In this document: in pieces, positions 44,801-55,667 of the stretch
Position numbering within the stretch: the first letter of the stretch is position 1
Layout of the letters: each line of letters opens with the position of its first letter
Origin: Isoetes taiwanensis
Taxonomy: Eukaryota; Streptophyta; Lycopodiopsida; Isoetales; Isoetaceae
Assembly (NCBI GenBank): GCA_021234155.1
Contig: JAJEKV010000002.1
Coordinates: 41,035,841 to 41,099,840, forward strand
Length of the DNA: 64,000 nucleotides
Reading direction: 5' to 3'
Notes under the pieces: generated by a model
What the model was told of the DNA's origin: nothing
What the model saw: only the letters and a program-made list of their open reading frames with translations
Databases searched by the model: none
Made by a program: the position numbers and the translations under genes

Positions 44801-45654
44801 CTTGTTTTTGAGGCTCTATGAGCATGATGCTTTTTCTTTTTGATTTCATCTTTCTCCACAACTTTCTCCATAACTTTCTGCTTTCTTTTCCTTCTATCTG
44901 GTTCGGGACAATCCTTAGCCAGATGACCATGCTTATTGCAGTTATAGCACTTTCTAGTTTCACCTCCTTCATTTCTGCTCACAAATGCTTGGCTTTCACC
45001 GCTCTTCTTCCCACAACCAGCTTGATTGCTTTCTTCCATAAGAATTTGTTGACAGGCCCATTCTAATTGGACATGTTCTGCTGAGCCAATTAGATTCTTA
45101 ACGTTGTTGTAGGAGACTGGCAGCCCAATGAGTAATGCTCCAACAATTAAGTCATCACCGATTCCTTTCTCCATACCTTTAAGCTGAAGAGCAGCAGCTT
45201 TAATCTTAGAGATATATTCTTCAGCTGAATTGCATTCCTTAAGCTTTGTGGTGAAGATAACAGCATACAAATTCGCTTGCTGGGAAAAATGACTCTTCTT
45301 ATAGATTTTCTCCAGTTGCTTCCATGCTTCTCCAGCACTGTCAGCTGCTTCAACTTGGGCGATCATCGTATCGTCCAAATACCTCATGAGCCGATTCTTG
45401 GCTTCCCAATCCCTTTGCACCCATCTCAGAAGTGCCTGCTTTTCCATCTCATGCACCTTTGCAACATCAGGATCTACCGGTTCATTCTTGCCTCCAGACG
45501 TCGCTTTCTTGACGATCTGTGCCACTGTAGGGTTTGCTGGCTTAGGTTCATCTCCAGAGATGATGTTCCATAATCCTTTTGCAGCAAGCTTACCCCTGAC
45601 TTTAATAAACCAATAGAAAGCGTTGTGATGAGACAACTTTTCTATCTTTCCCAT
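41869..45654 (-). CDS. Copia 2 gag-pol polyprotein, 1261 aa
   Basis: A single open frame starting MGKIEKLSHHNAF, 69 bp downstream of the PBS. Domains: gag (1-235), CCHC knuckle 236-249 (CYNCNKHGHLAKDC), a K/S-rich linker, protease WYLDSGASDHM (372-382), GAG-pre-integrase Zn finger (H504, H509, C537, C540), integrase core with D568, D631 and E667, RVT_2 from about 924 with QMDVKSAFLHG (1009-1019) and the active site YVDD (1096-1099), then the start of RNase H. All catalytic residues I can check are present. The C-terminal 150 or so residues of pol are lost to frameshift. Confidence 0.95.
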   Translation of the reverse strand: MGKIEKLSHHNAFYWFIKVRGKLAAKGLWNIISGDEPKPANPTVAQIVKKATSGGKNEPVDPDVAKVHEMEKQALLRWVQRDWEAKNRLMRYLDDTMIAQVEAADSAGEAWKQLEKIYKKSHFSQQANLYAVIFTTKLKECNSAEEYISKIKAAALQLKGMEKGIGDDLIVGALLIGLPVSYNNVKNLIGSAEHVQLEWACQQILMEESNQAGCGKKSGESQAFVSRNEGGETRKCYNCNKHGHLAKDCPEPDRRKRKQKVMEKVVEKDEIKKKKHHAHRASKTSESEKSEESSSSDSLVSASRAFMAIQMKQGISRLADASFIMQYIYQLICKMICVCMSLWNVADKEGVWSDISKIMAVGFVAEIGHGIWYLDSGASDHMTNNRALFEQFTDFPRGKKVRIGKGMLSVTGFGTVSMMLPTGKVQLKNTLYVPEIEVNLISISKIDEAGLSAKFGGGQCLIKDKHKNIVAWGEKQEGIYKLSWSQKHFVALNAESNNVNQVWHERMGHVNYQFLKKMKDKELVTGLPKIKAPSGLCEGCALGKLSRKPYKKLKGARAMQPLELVHMDVWGPARVPSIGGSRYFLLIIDDYTRKNWVYFMEYKSKAFDVFKIWKVMAETYKEQKIKAIRTDQGGEFCSDEFEEYLRSLGIKHEMSVAHEHQQNGVVERKNRTVLECARAMILSKGIEYRFWAEAVHTAVYIINRSPTKALISCVPEEAWTGVKPSVDHLKIFGCTAYAHLSKEERTAGKLSRRAIPCMMVGYGDTVKAYKLFVPSTRKMIIRRSVVFNEVDFSIGQCKNPPMHEPLGLAEDGHKSEHSDSDADVEQDVEKVLADEQEIPSEPESGADVDEMEVAIPKPVSPRRSSRPTRYTERMQEYLHSRKPRGSAYIALHNSTTADEPSSYYEAIRSADQQLWAKAMDEEYSSLLENDTWQLCELPKGRKAISCKWLYKVKYDEQNVVSRYKARLVARGCSQKAGVDYHETFAPVARLTSVRVVIAMAAQLGLDLQQMDVKSAFLHGRIDEEVYLKQPPGYEQSGSEHLVCKLKKAIYGLKQSPRLWYKTIHGFFSHIAFQRSSADWNVYVKQLGTELIIVVLYVDDLILASNSPMLMQQTKGALTDRFHMTDLGPLKYFLGIQVLVNQEQQSIVIHQTKAIETLLIKCNMDHSRHVSTPAIHDSLIYDVCSQDGVNDVDAMIGIPYRSVVGSLMHLMVCTRPDISESVITVSQFMEHPGPPHWQALKRILRYLKQTSHLGITYPRGWQ

Positions 45655-45722
45655 CTCTGATCTATTCGTGAGTAGCCTCCAAGATCAGAAATAGATTAGT
45701 TCCTGCTCAATTTGGATGAACC

Positions 45723-45734
45723 GCTCTGATACCA
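45723..45734 (-). other. Primer binding site, initiator tRNA-Met type
   Basis: Minus-strand TGGTATCAGAGC directly follows the 5' LTR end, the canonical copia PBS. Confidence 0.95.
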
Positions 45735-45992
45735 TAATGAACAAAGACAAATTCGAAACAGTGAAAAGCTTGTATTGAGATTTTGAAACTCGTCTCTTAT
45801 ACAATAGCAGTGCTTAATTTAGAAATCATGGGCACCGCAATCCTTAATGTTTTCAACACCACGAGCTCCTGGACACTTGGCCTATGACTCAGAAACTTAA
45901 AATAGAAACAGCTTATCTAGGAACAGACGTCACCTTTTTGACATATAATATTGGCTGTGTCAAAGTCTTGCCTATAAATATCAATTCCAATA
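45735..45992 (-). repeat. Copia 2 LTR (5' LTR)
   Basis: 258 bp, matching the left LTR without a visible difference. Confidence 0.93.
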
Positions 45993-45997
45993 AGCTA

Positions 45998-48375
45998 TTC
46001 AGTTTGCGCCGAAGTTCCAAAAGAATGCACGTAATGCTAAAGCAAGTCATAAAGGTTTGGGAGGCAGAAAAATACTATGTTCTGGTTCCAAGCATTTTTC
46101 CATCAGATTATAGACGCCTATTGCACTCTACACTGCCTCCACTGTTGCTGTAATTTGGGGAAGGCATGGCTCCATGCCAAGCCAATCGAACGACTGAGGT
46201 CGAGGCATTTGGGGCATCGACTACTGCAGAATCTCTTTGTTTCTATCTCTAATAGCTCACTGTATTTCTGGGCTACACTTATAGGAAGAACTAAGCTATC
46301 CTAACTAAAAATCTTAGTTATGCCCTCACCTGCAGGTCGCTCCAACACGGCCTCAATCCAAACGCTGTGAATGTCACTGACACCGATTACAGGCAACAGA
46401 GCAAGCGCCATTACAGGCAATAGACCAAGTGCCATATTCAGCAAATCAAAGCTCAAAGCACACGGGCTTCTTTGCCATGCCACTTGAGTTTTTTCTTGGA
46501 TTTTTGTATGGTGCCACCTAGATTTTTGATGGTGTTGACTAGTCTAGCATTACTAAGTTATGTTATTTGCTTAGAACTTTGTAATCTTTGCTGCGTCTAG
46601 GATATAACTTAAGTATTAGATAATTTTCAAACGGGATTAATTCCGCCGGAAAAATTTTCGAGGTGGCGCCGCCAGCCGAGGCGAAGCCGCGAGTGCGCCG
46701 CCAAGAAAATTTTCCGGCAGAATTCCAACCGCCGGAAATTAACAAACGTAATAAAGACTTGCTTGAAATTACATGCCGAAAAAAGTTTCAGGCAGATATT
46801 TTTGTGAGCATGGCTATGGCAGAGAAGGGGCGATGGCAGAGGTTCGTAGGTTCTTCTCCTCTCTTTTTTTCAGAGAGGCAGACGCTGCAACGGCGATGAA
46901 GCTATCCCGATCAGGCAAATAAGAGCACAGGGGTCTCGCCATGCTATTCAGGATATGTGCATCAAAAAACAGGGCAGAACAAGAAAATATGCGGTTTCAT
47001 TTGCCTTTCTGAGCAAGACAGGGCTCTTCTCCAGTGTTTAAAAGCTTTTAGCTATCGTAGATGATCGGATTTGCTAAGCAGAGCAGGGATCTTTTCCAAC
47101 GACGAATATTTGCTTACAAATATTTGCAATAATGCATTCAAAAGCTTAGGAACGGAGTGAATGCTTAATCCTCTCGGTGTAGACTTGCTCAGATCTTTTC
47201 CAGCTACTGCCACAATGCAAAAATAGAAGCTTAATGTTAAGAAATAATGCCGAGCTTAGTGTTGAGAAGCTTGTGTTTCAGACTCTAAGATCTGAAGTTG
47301 ATGATGTTTATCTGATGCTTCATCAGATCAAAGCGTCCCCATTTTTGCCCTGCCAAAAAAATACCCCACATGGCGGCACCGCTAGAGACAGCGGAGGACA
47401 TATTACGCATGGTAAAATTTGCAGAATTTAACAATAATTTCGAACTTGGTTTAACTATAGTTGCATGGAATTCCTCTAACTTCTAACTATACTTTGGCTA
47501 AATTTTTTTTAAAAAATAAGCAAAATATAAGCCAAAGGTAAAATAATTTTGGAGTTTTACTTAATATGGTCAAAGTAAGATGTTTACCTCAAAAAATGGT
47601 AGATACTTTGAAGAGTCTTTCAAAAAGTTCGAAAAGTCCCACTTATTTTCGACTAAAGTCCCTTTTTATGTTTGCTACTAGAATTTATAATCTTTACCAT
47701 GATCTATTTGTCTCATCATCCTTGGAATGCATGCAACAATTATATGCCTGAAGTAATCATCATTTAAATTCATGCCTTCTTGATTGTGGTGACACCAGGA
47801 TAGGTTTCGTAGATACATTTTGCATATGGAAAATACCATATATATTTTTGTAAGAAATGCATTTTGGAAGTACAAAACCACTTTTTGATAGTTTTAAACC
47901 TTCGACAAAAAAAAATAACATCCAACTACTAAACACATCCTCATACAAATTGGAACTTCCCTGAAACCCAATGGATGCATCCTTGCATTTTTTTCCGCGA
48001 ATGCATCCAGTGGATCTCATGGACGCAAATTTGAATTGGCTTCCGCAATTTGCTAATCTCTTGATGCAAAGCTACCTTTCTTTGCTGCACCGGGGACACT
48101 TGACACATCCGTGAGGAAATTTGATGCATCCGTGAGGAAATCATGATATGTATTGCAGATGATCCGATTTCTACGTAAACGCATCCAGTGGGTCTCGCAT
48201 CCCGCATAAATTCCAGACAATTTCTACTCACTATTTTTTTTCCTCGTTTAAAACTTGTATTTTTGCGAAAAAGGGGAAGGTTTCATATGTTTCTTACAAA
48301 TTTTGTATTTTCCATATGCAACATCAAATTTATTCCTGGGTGACACAAAGTATCTAGTATATAAATCTTAAATTC
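45998..48375. other. Unassigned DNA with a GC-rich inverted repeat
   Basis: No gene recognised. An inverted repeat at 46643-46720 pairs CCGCCGGAAAAATTTTC/GGTGGCGCC with GCGCCGCC/GAAAATTTTCCGGC. Around 47960-48190, variants of GCATCCAGTGG(A/G)TCTC and TTGATGCATCCGTGAGGAAA are repeated. Confidence 0.4.
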
Positions 48376-48610
48376 TATATCTAAAGGTACCTTCGCACCT
48401 GCCTTTAAGTTAGAATTACGTTAAGGTTTTAACAGATTTTGCCTTCACACCAGTATTTGAGTTAGTTTTACGTTAATATTTTTATTTAACATTCTGTTAA
48501 CGTTTTTAACGTAAAAATGTTAACTTAAAATTAGTTTACTTTAAATTAGTATATTTAACCCAAAGTTAACGGAAAATTAAAATTACGTTAAAAATTAAAG
48601 TGAACTTTTA
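48376..48610 (+). repeat. Left arm of a 10-kb inverted repeat; TAACG-rich
   Basis: AGGTACCTTCGCACCTGCC followed by TTTAAGTTAG matches the reverse complement of sequence at about 58465-58495 (AGGGTACCTTTGCACCCGTC, GTTAAGTTAG). It then continues as degenerate TTAACGTTAA-type repeats. It may be a transposon end. Confidence 0.5.
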
Positions 48611-50500
48611 ATCTCACTTTTAATGGAGGACGGAAGAACGGAGTTGTCAAAATGGCGGACAGCAGAGGTGAGGTCGCACTTGCCGTGCCATTATAGGTCG
48701 TGGTTGGGGGATAGCTAGAGCTGGTCGCAGTACGTCTGCTTCTTCACAACTTGCACCAGAACAACATGAGGATGCAGATTCTTGGAGCAGGTTAGTTTAT
48801 CTTGAACTTAATTTTATGAAATAGGGAGGCTTGTGGATCTCATATATATGCCTTTAAATTCAAGCAATTAAATAAGGATGTTGGTTGAGTTAGAGGAGCG
48901 ATGATCAATGTTGTTGTTCAACCAGCTCATTTATAGTTGCTTTATTGAGATGCACACAACTTGTCCTTATTGTATTTATTTATTTCTGTGGCATTTCTTA
49001 AAATTGTGAAGGCAATTGGTCTTCAATGGATGCAGAATGTTCTTCCCCTTCTCCATTTCAACTATACCTGATATACAGAAAAGAAAATACAGCCTGAGAT
49101 GCTTATCAATTTTATTTTACTTACTAATCTTTCAAACAACCCCGGCAGTGCTCTGGGCTTGTGATATGTTATAAGCATTGCCCAGCGTTGGATATGGTAT
49201 ATAAGCATTGCCCAGCTTGCTTATAGTGATATTTGGATTTGATGAACCAAATCATCATGTGTAAGGATCCCTATTTCTTCTTCATCAATGTAAACAGGCT
49301 ATCTCAAATATATTCCATCGACATTGAGTGGAGGCAACTGTGTACCTAATAGGACCCTTAATCACACGGTTCAACTCTCAAATAATCATTGGCATGTTGG
49401 AGGGCAAAATGTGGTCTTTTTTGCTGTAGTGTAAACTAGACCAAAACTACAGTCTCTACTATTACTCGCAAGAGAAGAAGCAAGACACCATAATGGTTAT
49501 AACAAGTCATGATTACACATGTTATTGTGGGGCTGTGATTGATTCCACAAAGCCACAGATGGCCATGTCTGCAGGATGGTTTTGGAATAAGCTGTAATAA
49601 ATTCATTGTTATTTCTAATGAAAATGCTAATGTTACAGTTTAGATGACTAGTGAAAATGCGAGTCTAACAAAATACTTATTAAACAACTTGCACGAACAA
49701 ATCCTTAAGACGGATCTAGGCAGTTGCATCTACATTCCAGCACTTGATATGTTCACTAGCTAGATAGGAGGAGCTGAAGTCTTGTGTGGCATGAAATTCA
49801 TCATGCCCTGTTCATGGTTTCCAGTTCCAGCATTGTACCTTACGCCTCAACCCCATACGGTTTGTTGCATATTATGTCACAACACAAGTGATCCAACAGA
49901 GTCGAAAAAAGAAAAGGAATAGGGTTTAAAGTCTAGTACTAAGGGGAGACCATACAAGTGTCTTTAGTTACCTTTTTCTAATTGGATATTCTTTTAACAC
50001 AATTCTTCTAGCTCTGCAATCACCTCCACAATAATATTTAGCTCTGTCGAAGAAAGGAGCCTTTGTTCCTATTGGTGAGCTTCTGCATTTACACTTTGGT
50101 CAGATGTAAAACATCCATTCGGAGGCTGTAAACAATCATTTGAAGACGTTTGAAAATCAGTATGCACTTGGAGATGTTCTGTAAGACTACTTATGTCAAG
50201 TAATGATGGCATATCACCATCACTGTTTTGCAAAAACCCTAAGGTGGAAGAAAAATTTGATACAGTATCCAAGCCCCTGCTTGGAGTTGCAGCATCATTT
50301 ATGGTATCATCCTAAAACTTGGACCGTTTGATAGGCCTTCTTAGAACAAATCTATCACGTTTGAATAAATCTAAAGACAACGTACTTCAATAAGGAAAGG
50401 ATACATTGTTGTCAGGGCTTTGACCCTTAGCTAGCTGTGCCACTTCTTAAATTGTACTTCCAATTAGAGTGAACTGCATGAACAAATACCATATTGTCAA
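48611..50500. other. Unassigned; possible minor gene fragments
   Basis: A short plus-strand exon-like stretch at about 48685-48790 (GRGWGIARAGRSTSASSQLA) precedes a TTAGTT. A minus frame at 50272-50069 (SDGDMPSLLDISSLTEHLQV) could be the C-terminal exon of the START gene fragment, but I cannot confirm it. Nothing else was recognised. Confidence 0.3.
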
Positions 50501-50529
50501 GCTTCTAAGAAGGCGGTTACAAGCAAAGC

Positions 50530-51062
50530 TATAGTTATTACCTCATGCCTAAGATGTTCTTTTAGGTAATTAAAAACATGTTGGTATGTAACCACAGTGA
50601 TGCTGCTACAGTACAAGACCATTTTGCTCTCCATGGCTGCTTAGAATGTCACTCGAACATCATCAGTTCTATTGTTTGAATGTAGATGCAACAACACCCG
50701 ACCAGAAACTATTTGCCATCCTCTAAGCGAGCATCCTCCATGTAACATAATTTAGCTCACAAATCACTCGTAGCCTGTGCTTTTAGCATGTCTCAAATAC
50801 TTTTTCAGTAAAAACCTTAAGAGTATCCATTTGGCAATTCCTGGATAAAGTAACCTGAGGGATGCTTGCAACATCTAAGTACAAGAGGAAGATCTACTGG
50901 TGAGCTATTAAAAGAGCACAGATTAAGAATAGCAATATCTGTCCCTGCCCACACTCCATCTACATTCTGCTTGCAATATCGAAGGAAACATAACTCTCTT
51001 GTTGGAACAAGAGAAGAGACAACCTGCAACTCGGCATACTTTTGCAGAGCAAAAGTAGCCAT
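50530..51062 (-). pseudogene. HD-Zip (class III/IV-like) START domain fragment
   Basis: Minus-strand frame 51062-50817 encodes [36 protein letters not shown], then [15 protein letters not shown]. This matches the START domain of HD-Zip IV/III transcription factors (MYAELQVLSPLVPTRE..FLR.CKQ..EGVWAVVDVS, PSG..IQD.PNGYS). Downstream on the same strand (about 50700-50540) DDVRVTF, ESKMVLYCSSITVVTYQHVF and NYLKEHLRHE resemble the post-START block (SVWLPV.PQ..F.FL..E..R.EWD). Homeodomain and leucine zipper are absent, so this is a captured or decayed fragment. A MITE lies just upstream. Confidence 0.75.
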
Positions 51063-51093
51063 GAAATGAAGCTCAAAAATAAAACATGGAAAA

Positions 51094-51374
51094 GGGTCAA
51101 AGCATGGAGCTGGGGGGCACTTCTATGCCAGCCAAGCACCCACTAAGCACCCAGTGCTAAAAATTTTATTTATTTTTATCGTTTTTTCTGTAACTCCGTT
51201 AAAGCTGAAAATTTGTATTCAAAGGCGTAATATTAATGCGTTTCAAGGAAAAATATAAAAAAGATAAAATAAAAATATTTTTTCAAAATACAAAGAAAAG
51301 GTCCCCAGAAAGCACCCACTAAGCACCAAGTGTCCAGGACATAAAAAGTGTCCCCCAACTCTATGCTTTGACCC
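51094..51374. mobile_element. MITE, 281 bp with TIRs of about 30 bp
   Basis: The left end GGGTCAAAGCATGGAGCTGG and the reverse complement of the right end GGGTCAAAGCATAGAGTTGG match. The inverted similarity continues through GGGGGCACTT and the internal CACCCACTAAGCACC motif. Flanks are A-rich (AAAA on both sides), so the TSD is unresolved. It sits immediately upstream of the HD-Zip fragment. Confidence 0.82.
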
Positions 51375-51424
51375 AAAAGGCTTAAAATTAGAACATGCGA
51401 AACCCAATGCCAATTCCTACTAGT

Positions 51425-52140
51425 TGGAGAATAGAATAGAATAGAATAGAATAGATTTTTTAATGTCCACAGAGACCAATAGGTCATGGGACCCATATAA
51501 TGGGCTAGTACAATCATTACTACTAGGATTAAAAAACGCCTGCCTCGAAAGGTTTTCAAGGGAAAAACCTTTGCAATAATGATGATACTAGACAAGCGGA
51601 GATAATGACTACTGAGGGCTCAGTAATTGCAGACGTTTATCTAGAACCTCAAGTATGTATAATGCCAAGTCATGCACAGATGGTGCTCTGAGAAGTTGTG
51701 GAAGCGTGGAATGGAATGCTAAGGTCAAAAAATGATTCCGGACTATCTCAAAACCAGGGCAACTCAGAAGAGTATGGCTTTCATCTTCAATAACCTGTAA
51801 CTGGCAACATGCACATAGTCTCGCTTCTCGCGGCAATTGCGGCCGCTCCCATCTACCTGTCTCAATCCGTAGCCTGTGGGACCCCGTACGAATTGATGCA
51901 ATAGCTACAAGCTTGTTCCTGGACAATGAATCAAGCAAATAAGCTTGGGGCCTTGGTGCCAAGGTGGGATTTATGTGCGCATGATAATGACCAGTTTTCA
52001 CTTGGGCCAAAGTAACTGCGTCCCATATCCTTTGAGAAAAACGACCATTGAGATATTGTTGCAAAAGCTCAGGATCAGAACTAGCAAGCATCAGGCAGTG
52101 CTCTGGTTGCACAGCCCAACGGGTAAACAACATTTTGCTG
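51425..52140 (-). mobile_element. LINE 3' part: ORF C-terminus, hairpin and (TTCTA)n tail
   Basis: The minus frame 52133-51609 (174 aa) encodes HRLRIETGRWERPQLPREAR, then LCACC and EDESHTLLSCPGF, the C-terminal Cys/His motif of a non-LTR element. Next come the conserved hairpin (51520-51582), the terminal box (CCCATGACCTATTGGTCTC, with GTGGACATTAAAAAA) and five or six TTCTA units ending near 51430. The element is 5'-truncated near 52140. Same family as 61437-62577. Confidence 0.8.
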
Positions 52141-52960
52141 GAATCCCTGGGAATAAGACATCAAGTGTTATAGCTTTGGAGATCAAGCAAGGAAACATCT
52201 CTATCCATTCATTCTGCAACACAAAAACGTGTACAAAACTGGCAAGATTTTACAATTTAAGCCCAATACTGCTAAAAGCTTTGATATAATAGAAAGGAAC
52301 TCACAACATCCATATGGCTATCAACTATGCCAAAAGAAAACATGGCAACAAGTCCACTAGCTCTAGTTGCATCGGTTTGAAAGCCGAATTGTTATGTCAA
52401 GAGCAAAGGGTTCTGGAAAATATATTCATCATAATTCAACACCTCTCGAGTACCATTGGGGCTATTGTGCTTTGCTGCTTTGCTTTGTTCATTTGTCTTA
52501 TTTGCTTTTTCATTTGTGAAAATGCGTGAGCATAAAATGTTAACAATGAAACATGAAGCCGCAGACTAGATATTGTAGTTTTTGAATTGGAGAAAGTCAT
52601 GGCGCTTCATTTGAAGACTTGGCATAGGTCATATATAGATGCATTTTATGACTGTCTGTGCAGCTCTGGTTAAACAGGAAATTAATTCTTGTTAATTCTT
52701 CTAGATGAATCTTCATCATGCTAAAGGTTTTTCCAGTGCTACATTATTCAAGCTCGTTTAGTTGGAGATGCACATCCAATATAGAAGTAGATTGTGGATC
52801 CGAATTTGAATGATAAATTAGTTCATATGACCCAATGCCATAAGCAACAAGCTATTTTTCTATAGATCCGATATGTTCTTAGTTGAGTGCAAGAGAATGC
52901 CACTTTTTGCTTTGGAAGATTCCATTATCATGCCCTGAGAGATGGAAACTGTGTTCCAAG
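52141..52960. other. Unassigned spacer
   Basis: No supported gene. Short open frames only. Confidence 0.3.
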
Positions 52961-52974
52961 GTTTATAAAAAAAG

Positions 52975-54010
52975 GATGGTTTGTGCTAGGGAACCGCCCC
53001 CTTTGAGGGGTTTTCGGCTGGAAACCGGCAGCGGCGCCGCCGCTCGCGAGGGGGCGGCTCCCAGCCATAATCCCATGCTTTCCTGGAAATTTCGTGCATT
53101 TTTTTCTCTCTCTCCTCTGTTTCGCGATGGCGGAGGTCCGGAGGTCTACTCCGGCGATCTTCGCGTAGGTCTTGGCGCTAGGCGTGTAGCTGAAGGCGCT
53201 GGGCGTGTACTGGATGTGTGGACGAAGATTAAAGCAAGATTTCCGAGTTCTTGCCAAAATTTTCGAGTTCTTGCCAAGGTTTCAACATTTGAAGGTAAAT
53301 GGGCATGTAGCTGAAGGCGCTGGGCGTGTGGACGAAGATTGAAGCAAGATTTCTGAGTTCTTGCCAAGATTTTCGAGTTCTTGCTAACAATCTTTTTGTT
53401 GTTGCAGACTTGTCGTTTCATATAAGCCTTATTCCAGCATGTATGACCGGCGGAAACATTGATTTTATCAGTGCTACAAGCTCGGGTGGGAAGCTCTTCT
53501 CGAGAAGAGGTTCTGCGACCGGATTCCGGTACACAATTTGCTGTAACATTACCATCATTGCTCTCTGGATGAAAAGTGGATCTTGAGCACGGAATTTGCA
53601 GGGTATCGGAACAGCTATTAATATCAGAAAGCTCGGTGCGGGTAAGCAGAAAACCTCTAGTAAAGAAAAGGATAGCAGAGGCATGAAGAAAAAGGATGTA
53701 GATAAGCAGAAGGCAGGAGCGCCCTTCTAAGGAGAGCTGCATCTGCGCAGCCTGTTTACCAGTCATTTACTCTGTTTTTTATTTCGCTTCTATCTAGGTA
53801 ACTCTTGTGTTGGGAAACTTCTACTGGTAACTTGTGTTGCGAACTTCTATGATAAGTTCATGATAACTTTTTTGTTTAATTTTCAAGTGCAAACCTTCAT
53901 GGAAACTTGTATCTGGAAACTTGTATCAGACACAACAAAAACGTCTGTAGTGGCGGCGCTGTAAGCGGCGCCGCCAGGAAATTCGAGGAATTTCCAGGAA
54001 GCAGGGGTTT
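52975..54010. repeat. GC-rich hairpins and duplicated segments
   Basis: A hairpin at 52985-53065 pairs GGGAACCGCCCCCT with AGGGGGCGGCTCCC and contains GGCAGCGGCGCCGCCGC. A unit of about 117 bp with GCTGAAGGCGCTGGGCGTGT and GAGTTCTTGCCAA.ATTTTCG is duplicated (about 53190-53275 and 53305-53390). Another GGCGGCGC..GCGGCGCCGCC palindrome is at 53953-53973. No coding function assigned. Confidence 0.6.
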
Positions 54011-54849
54011 ACGATAAGGGTTACCAAAATACAATATAGAAACATGGTCGCATAAATTCCCTGGTGTGCATTCTGGAACTGACACGTGTCAATCCCCTAC
54101 AATCTGGAATGGAAGTCGGGTCTTCCAATTCCGGATGACTGGTTAATCCGGTGATTTGTTGCTTTGCATCACTGTTTTTTCTAACAATAACTTACAGTGC
54201 AGGTTTGTTCGTTTCCATCACTGTTTTTTTAACGTTTCATTGCAAGAACGCAGACACATGGTATTTGGAGAAAGAAATATAGCCAAGAAACAAGCAAAAT
54301 CATGGAATATACAAGTAAATCAATGAAGAAACAAAAAAGAAACTACTTAAGAAGTTTGGCCACCTATGAAAACAGGGGATTCGCAAAAGCTAAGATTAGC
54401 AGAAAAACTTGAAATTCACACCCCTGCTTACAAAGATTTGAAGTAACAAAGCCCTGCTTACGAAGTACAACTCTTAGGATGGGTTCTGGGCACTTGAGAA
54501 CGGCACTGTTCTGCAAGCTTTTATGAGGTGGATCGGTCTTGCAACAGAAAAAGTAGGAACCAAGTTCTTTTTATAGAGCTTGCCTTCATAAGTAATGGCT
54601 TGAGGAAAAACTGGCTTAGATACTACCCCACTGTAAAAATGGTGATAGCAAAAGAACCTGCTTCAAGAAACGCAGGCTTGTTCCTTTCTCACCAGTGTTT
54701 ATTCATTTGCATCACTGTTTTTGCAGAATTAATACAGAAGCCTCAGATTAGAACCAAGGATCATGTTGGCCTCACCAGAGCCCTGCTAGAACCAAGGATG
54801 TCGGCCATCCAGGCCATGTCGGCCTTTACAGCCGAAATCTTGCTACCAT
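54011..54849. other. Unassigned spacer
   Basis: CATCACTGTTTTT recurs (about 54165, 54218, 54710). Open frames unrecognised. Confidence 0.3.
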
Positions 54850-54851
54850 TA

Positions 54852-55396
54852 GAGGTAATTTGAGATCTCCTTTTGTCCCCATAAGAATCCTCCAATAGAA
54901 TGAGTACTCTACATCAAACTGCAATTAATGCAGCATTAACAACTTCATTGCTGTCGTTTTTTCCCTATAACTTTTGATCTACTCATGAAAATGCTGCGGC
55001 GTTTGTTGCATTAGGTGCAGAATGAAAAGATCTTTCAAGTGATATATGGTTATGATGTATTTCAATACAAGCCATATGTGTTAACCTTAAAAAATATGGT
55101 TTTTTGCTCTTTTCTTATATATTTACATCCCAAAAGATATAACAATGGGTTGTCATTAGAAAGATCTTGAGGAGACGAATCCATTGCCACAAATAGTGTT
55201 CGAATCGGAGTTTTTGATCAAAAGTTATAGTAGAAAAATGACACTGCAAAAGTTAGTTAGAACTGCATTAATTACTGCTGCCACATAATACTGGAATAAA
55301 ATACACTGGAGCTCTTCTCTTATTGGACAGTTTAAAAAGCTGATGTGGCTTTTTAAGCATCCCTTAATGGGACAAAATGAGATCTCAAATTACCTC
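54852..55396. mobile_element. MITE, 545 bp, TA target duplication
   Basis: Terminal inverted repeats GAGGTAATTTGAGATCTC followed by TTTTGTCCC occur at both ends (54852-54880 and 55367-55396, one or two mismatches). They are bordered by TA on each side, fitting a Tc1/mariner-type TSD. The interior is AT-rich and non-coding. A second inverted motif, GCAATTAATGCAG/CTGCATTAATTAC, lies inside at about 54920 and 55263. Confidence 0.75.
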
Positions 55397-55667
55397 TAAT
55401 GCACAACCAAGGATACAAGCTCTGTCGCTGCCATTCACAGATAGAAAGAAATAGAATGATTTCTTGGCATTTTTGCTCCCGAGTCACTGCTTGTTGGCCT
55501 GCATGAAGAGCTTCGACAAAAATAGAGGAAAACAACTTCAAAACTAAGCAAACCTAAGCGCCTGTGTTGCCGCAAACAAGGCCTCCATAGCCGCAAACAG
55601 GGTCCATATGCGCCTCGACGAAGCAGGGAAAAGGGGGGCAAAATCTGCTCCCCTGTTTCTATATTGT

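Larger units (their letters stand above)
40845..45992 (-). mobile_element. Ty1/copia retrotransposon 2, nearly intact
   Basis: 258-bp LTRs (40845-41102 and 45735-45992) look identical. They are flanked by the 5-bp TSD AGCTA (40840-40844 and 45993-45997). The minus-strand PBS TGGTATCAGAGC (45734-45723), complementary to initiator tRNA-Met, abuts the 5' LTR. The PPT TTGAGGGGGAG abuts the 3' LTR at 41103. LTR termini are TATTGG...CATTA rather than TG...CA. The 1261-aa polyprotein makes this the best preserved element of the window. Confidence 0.95.
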
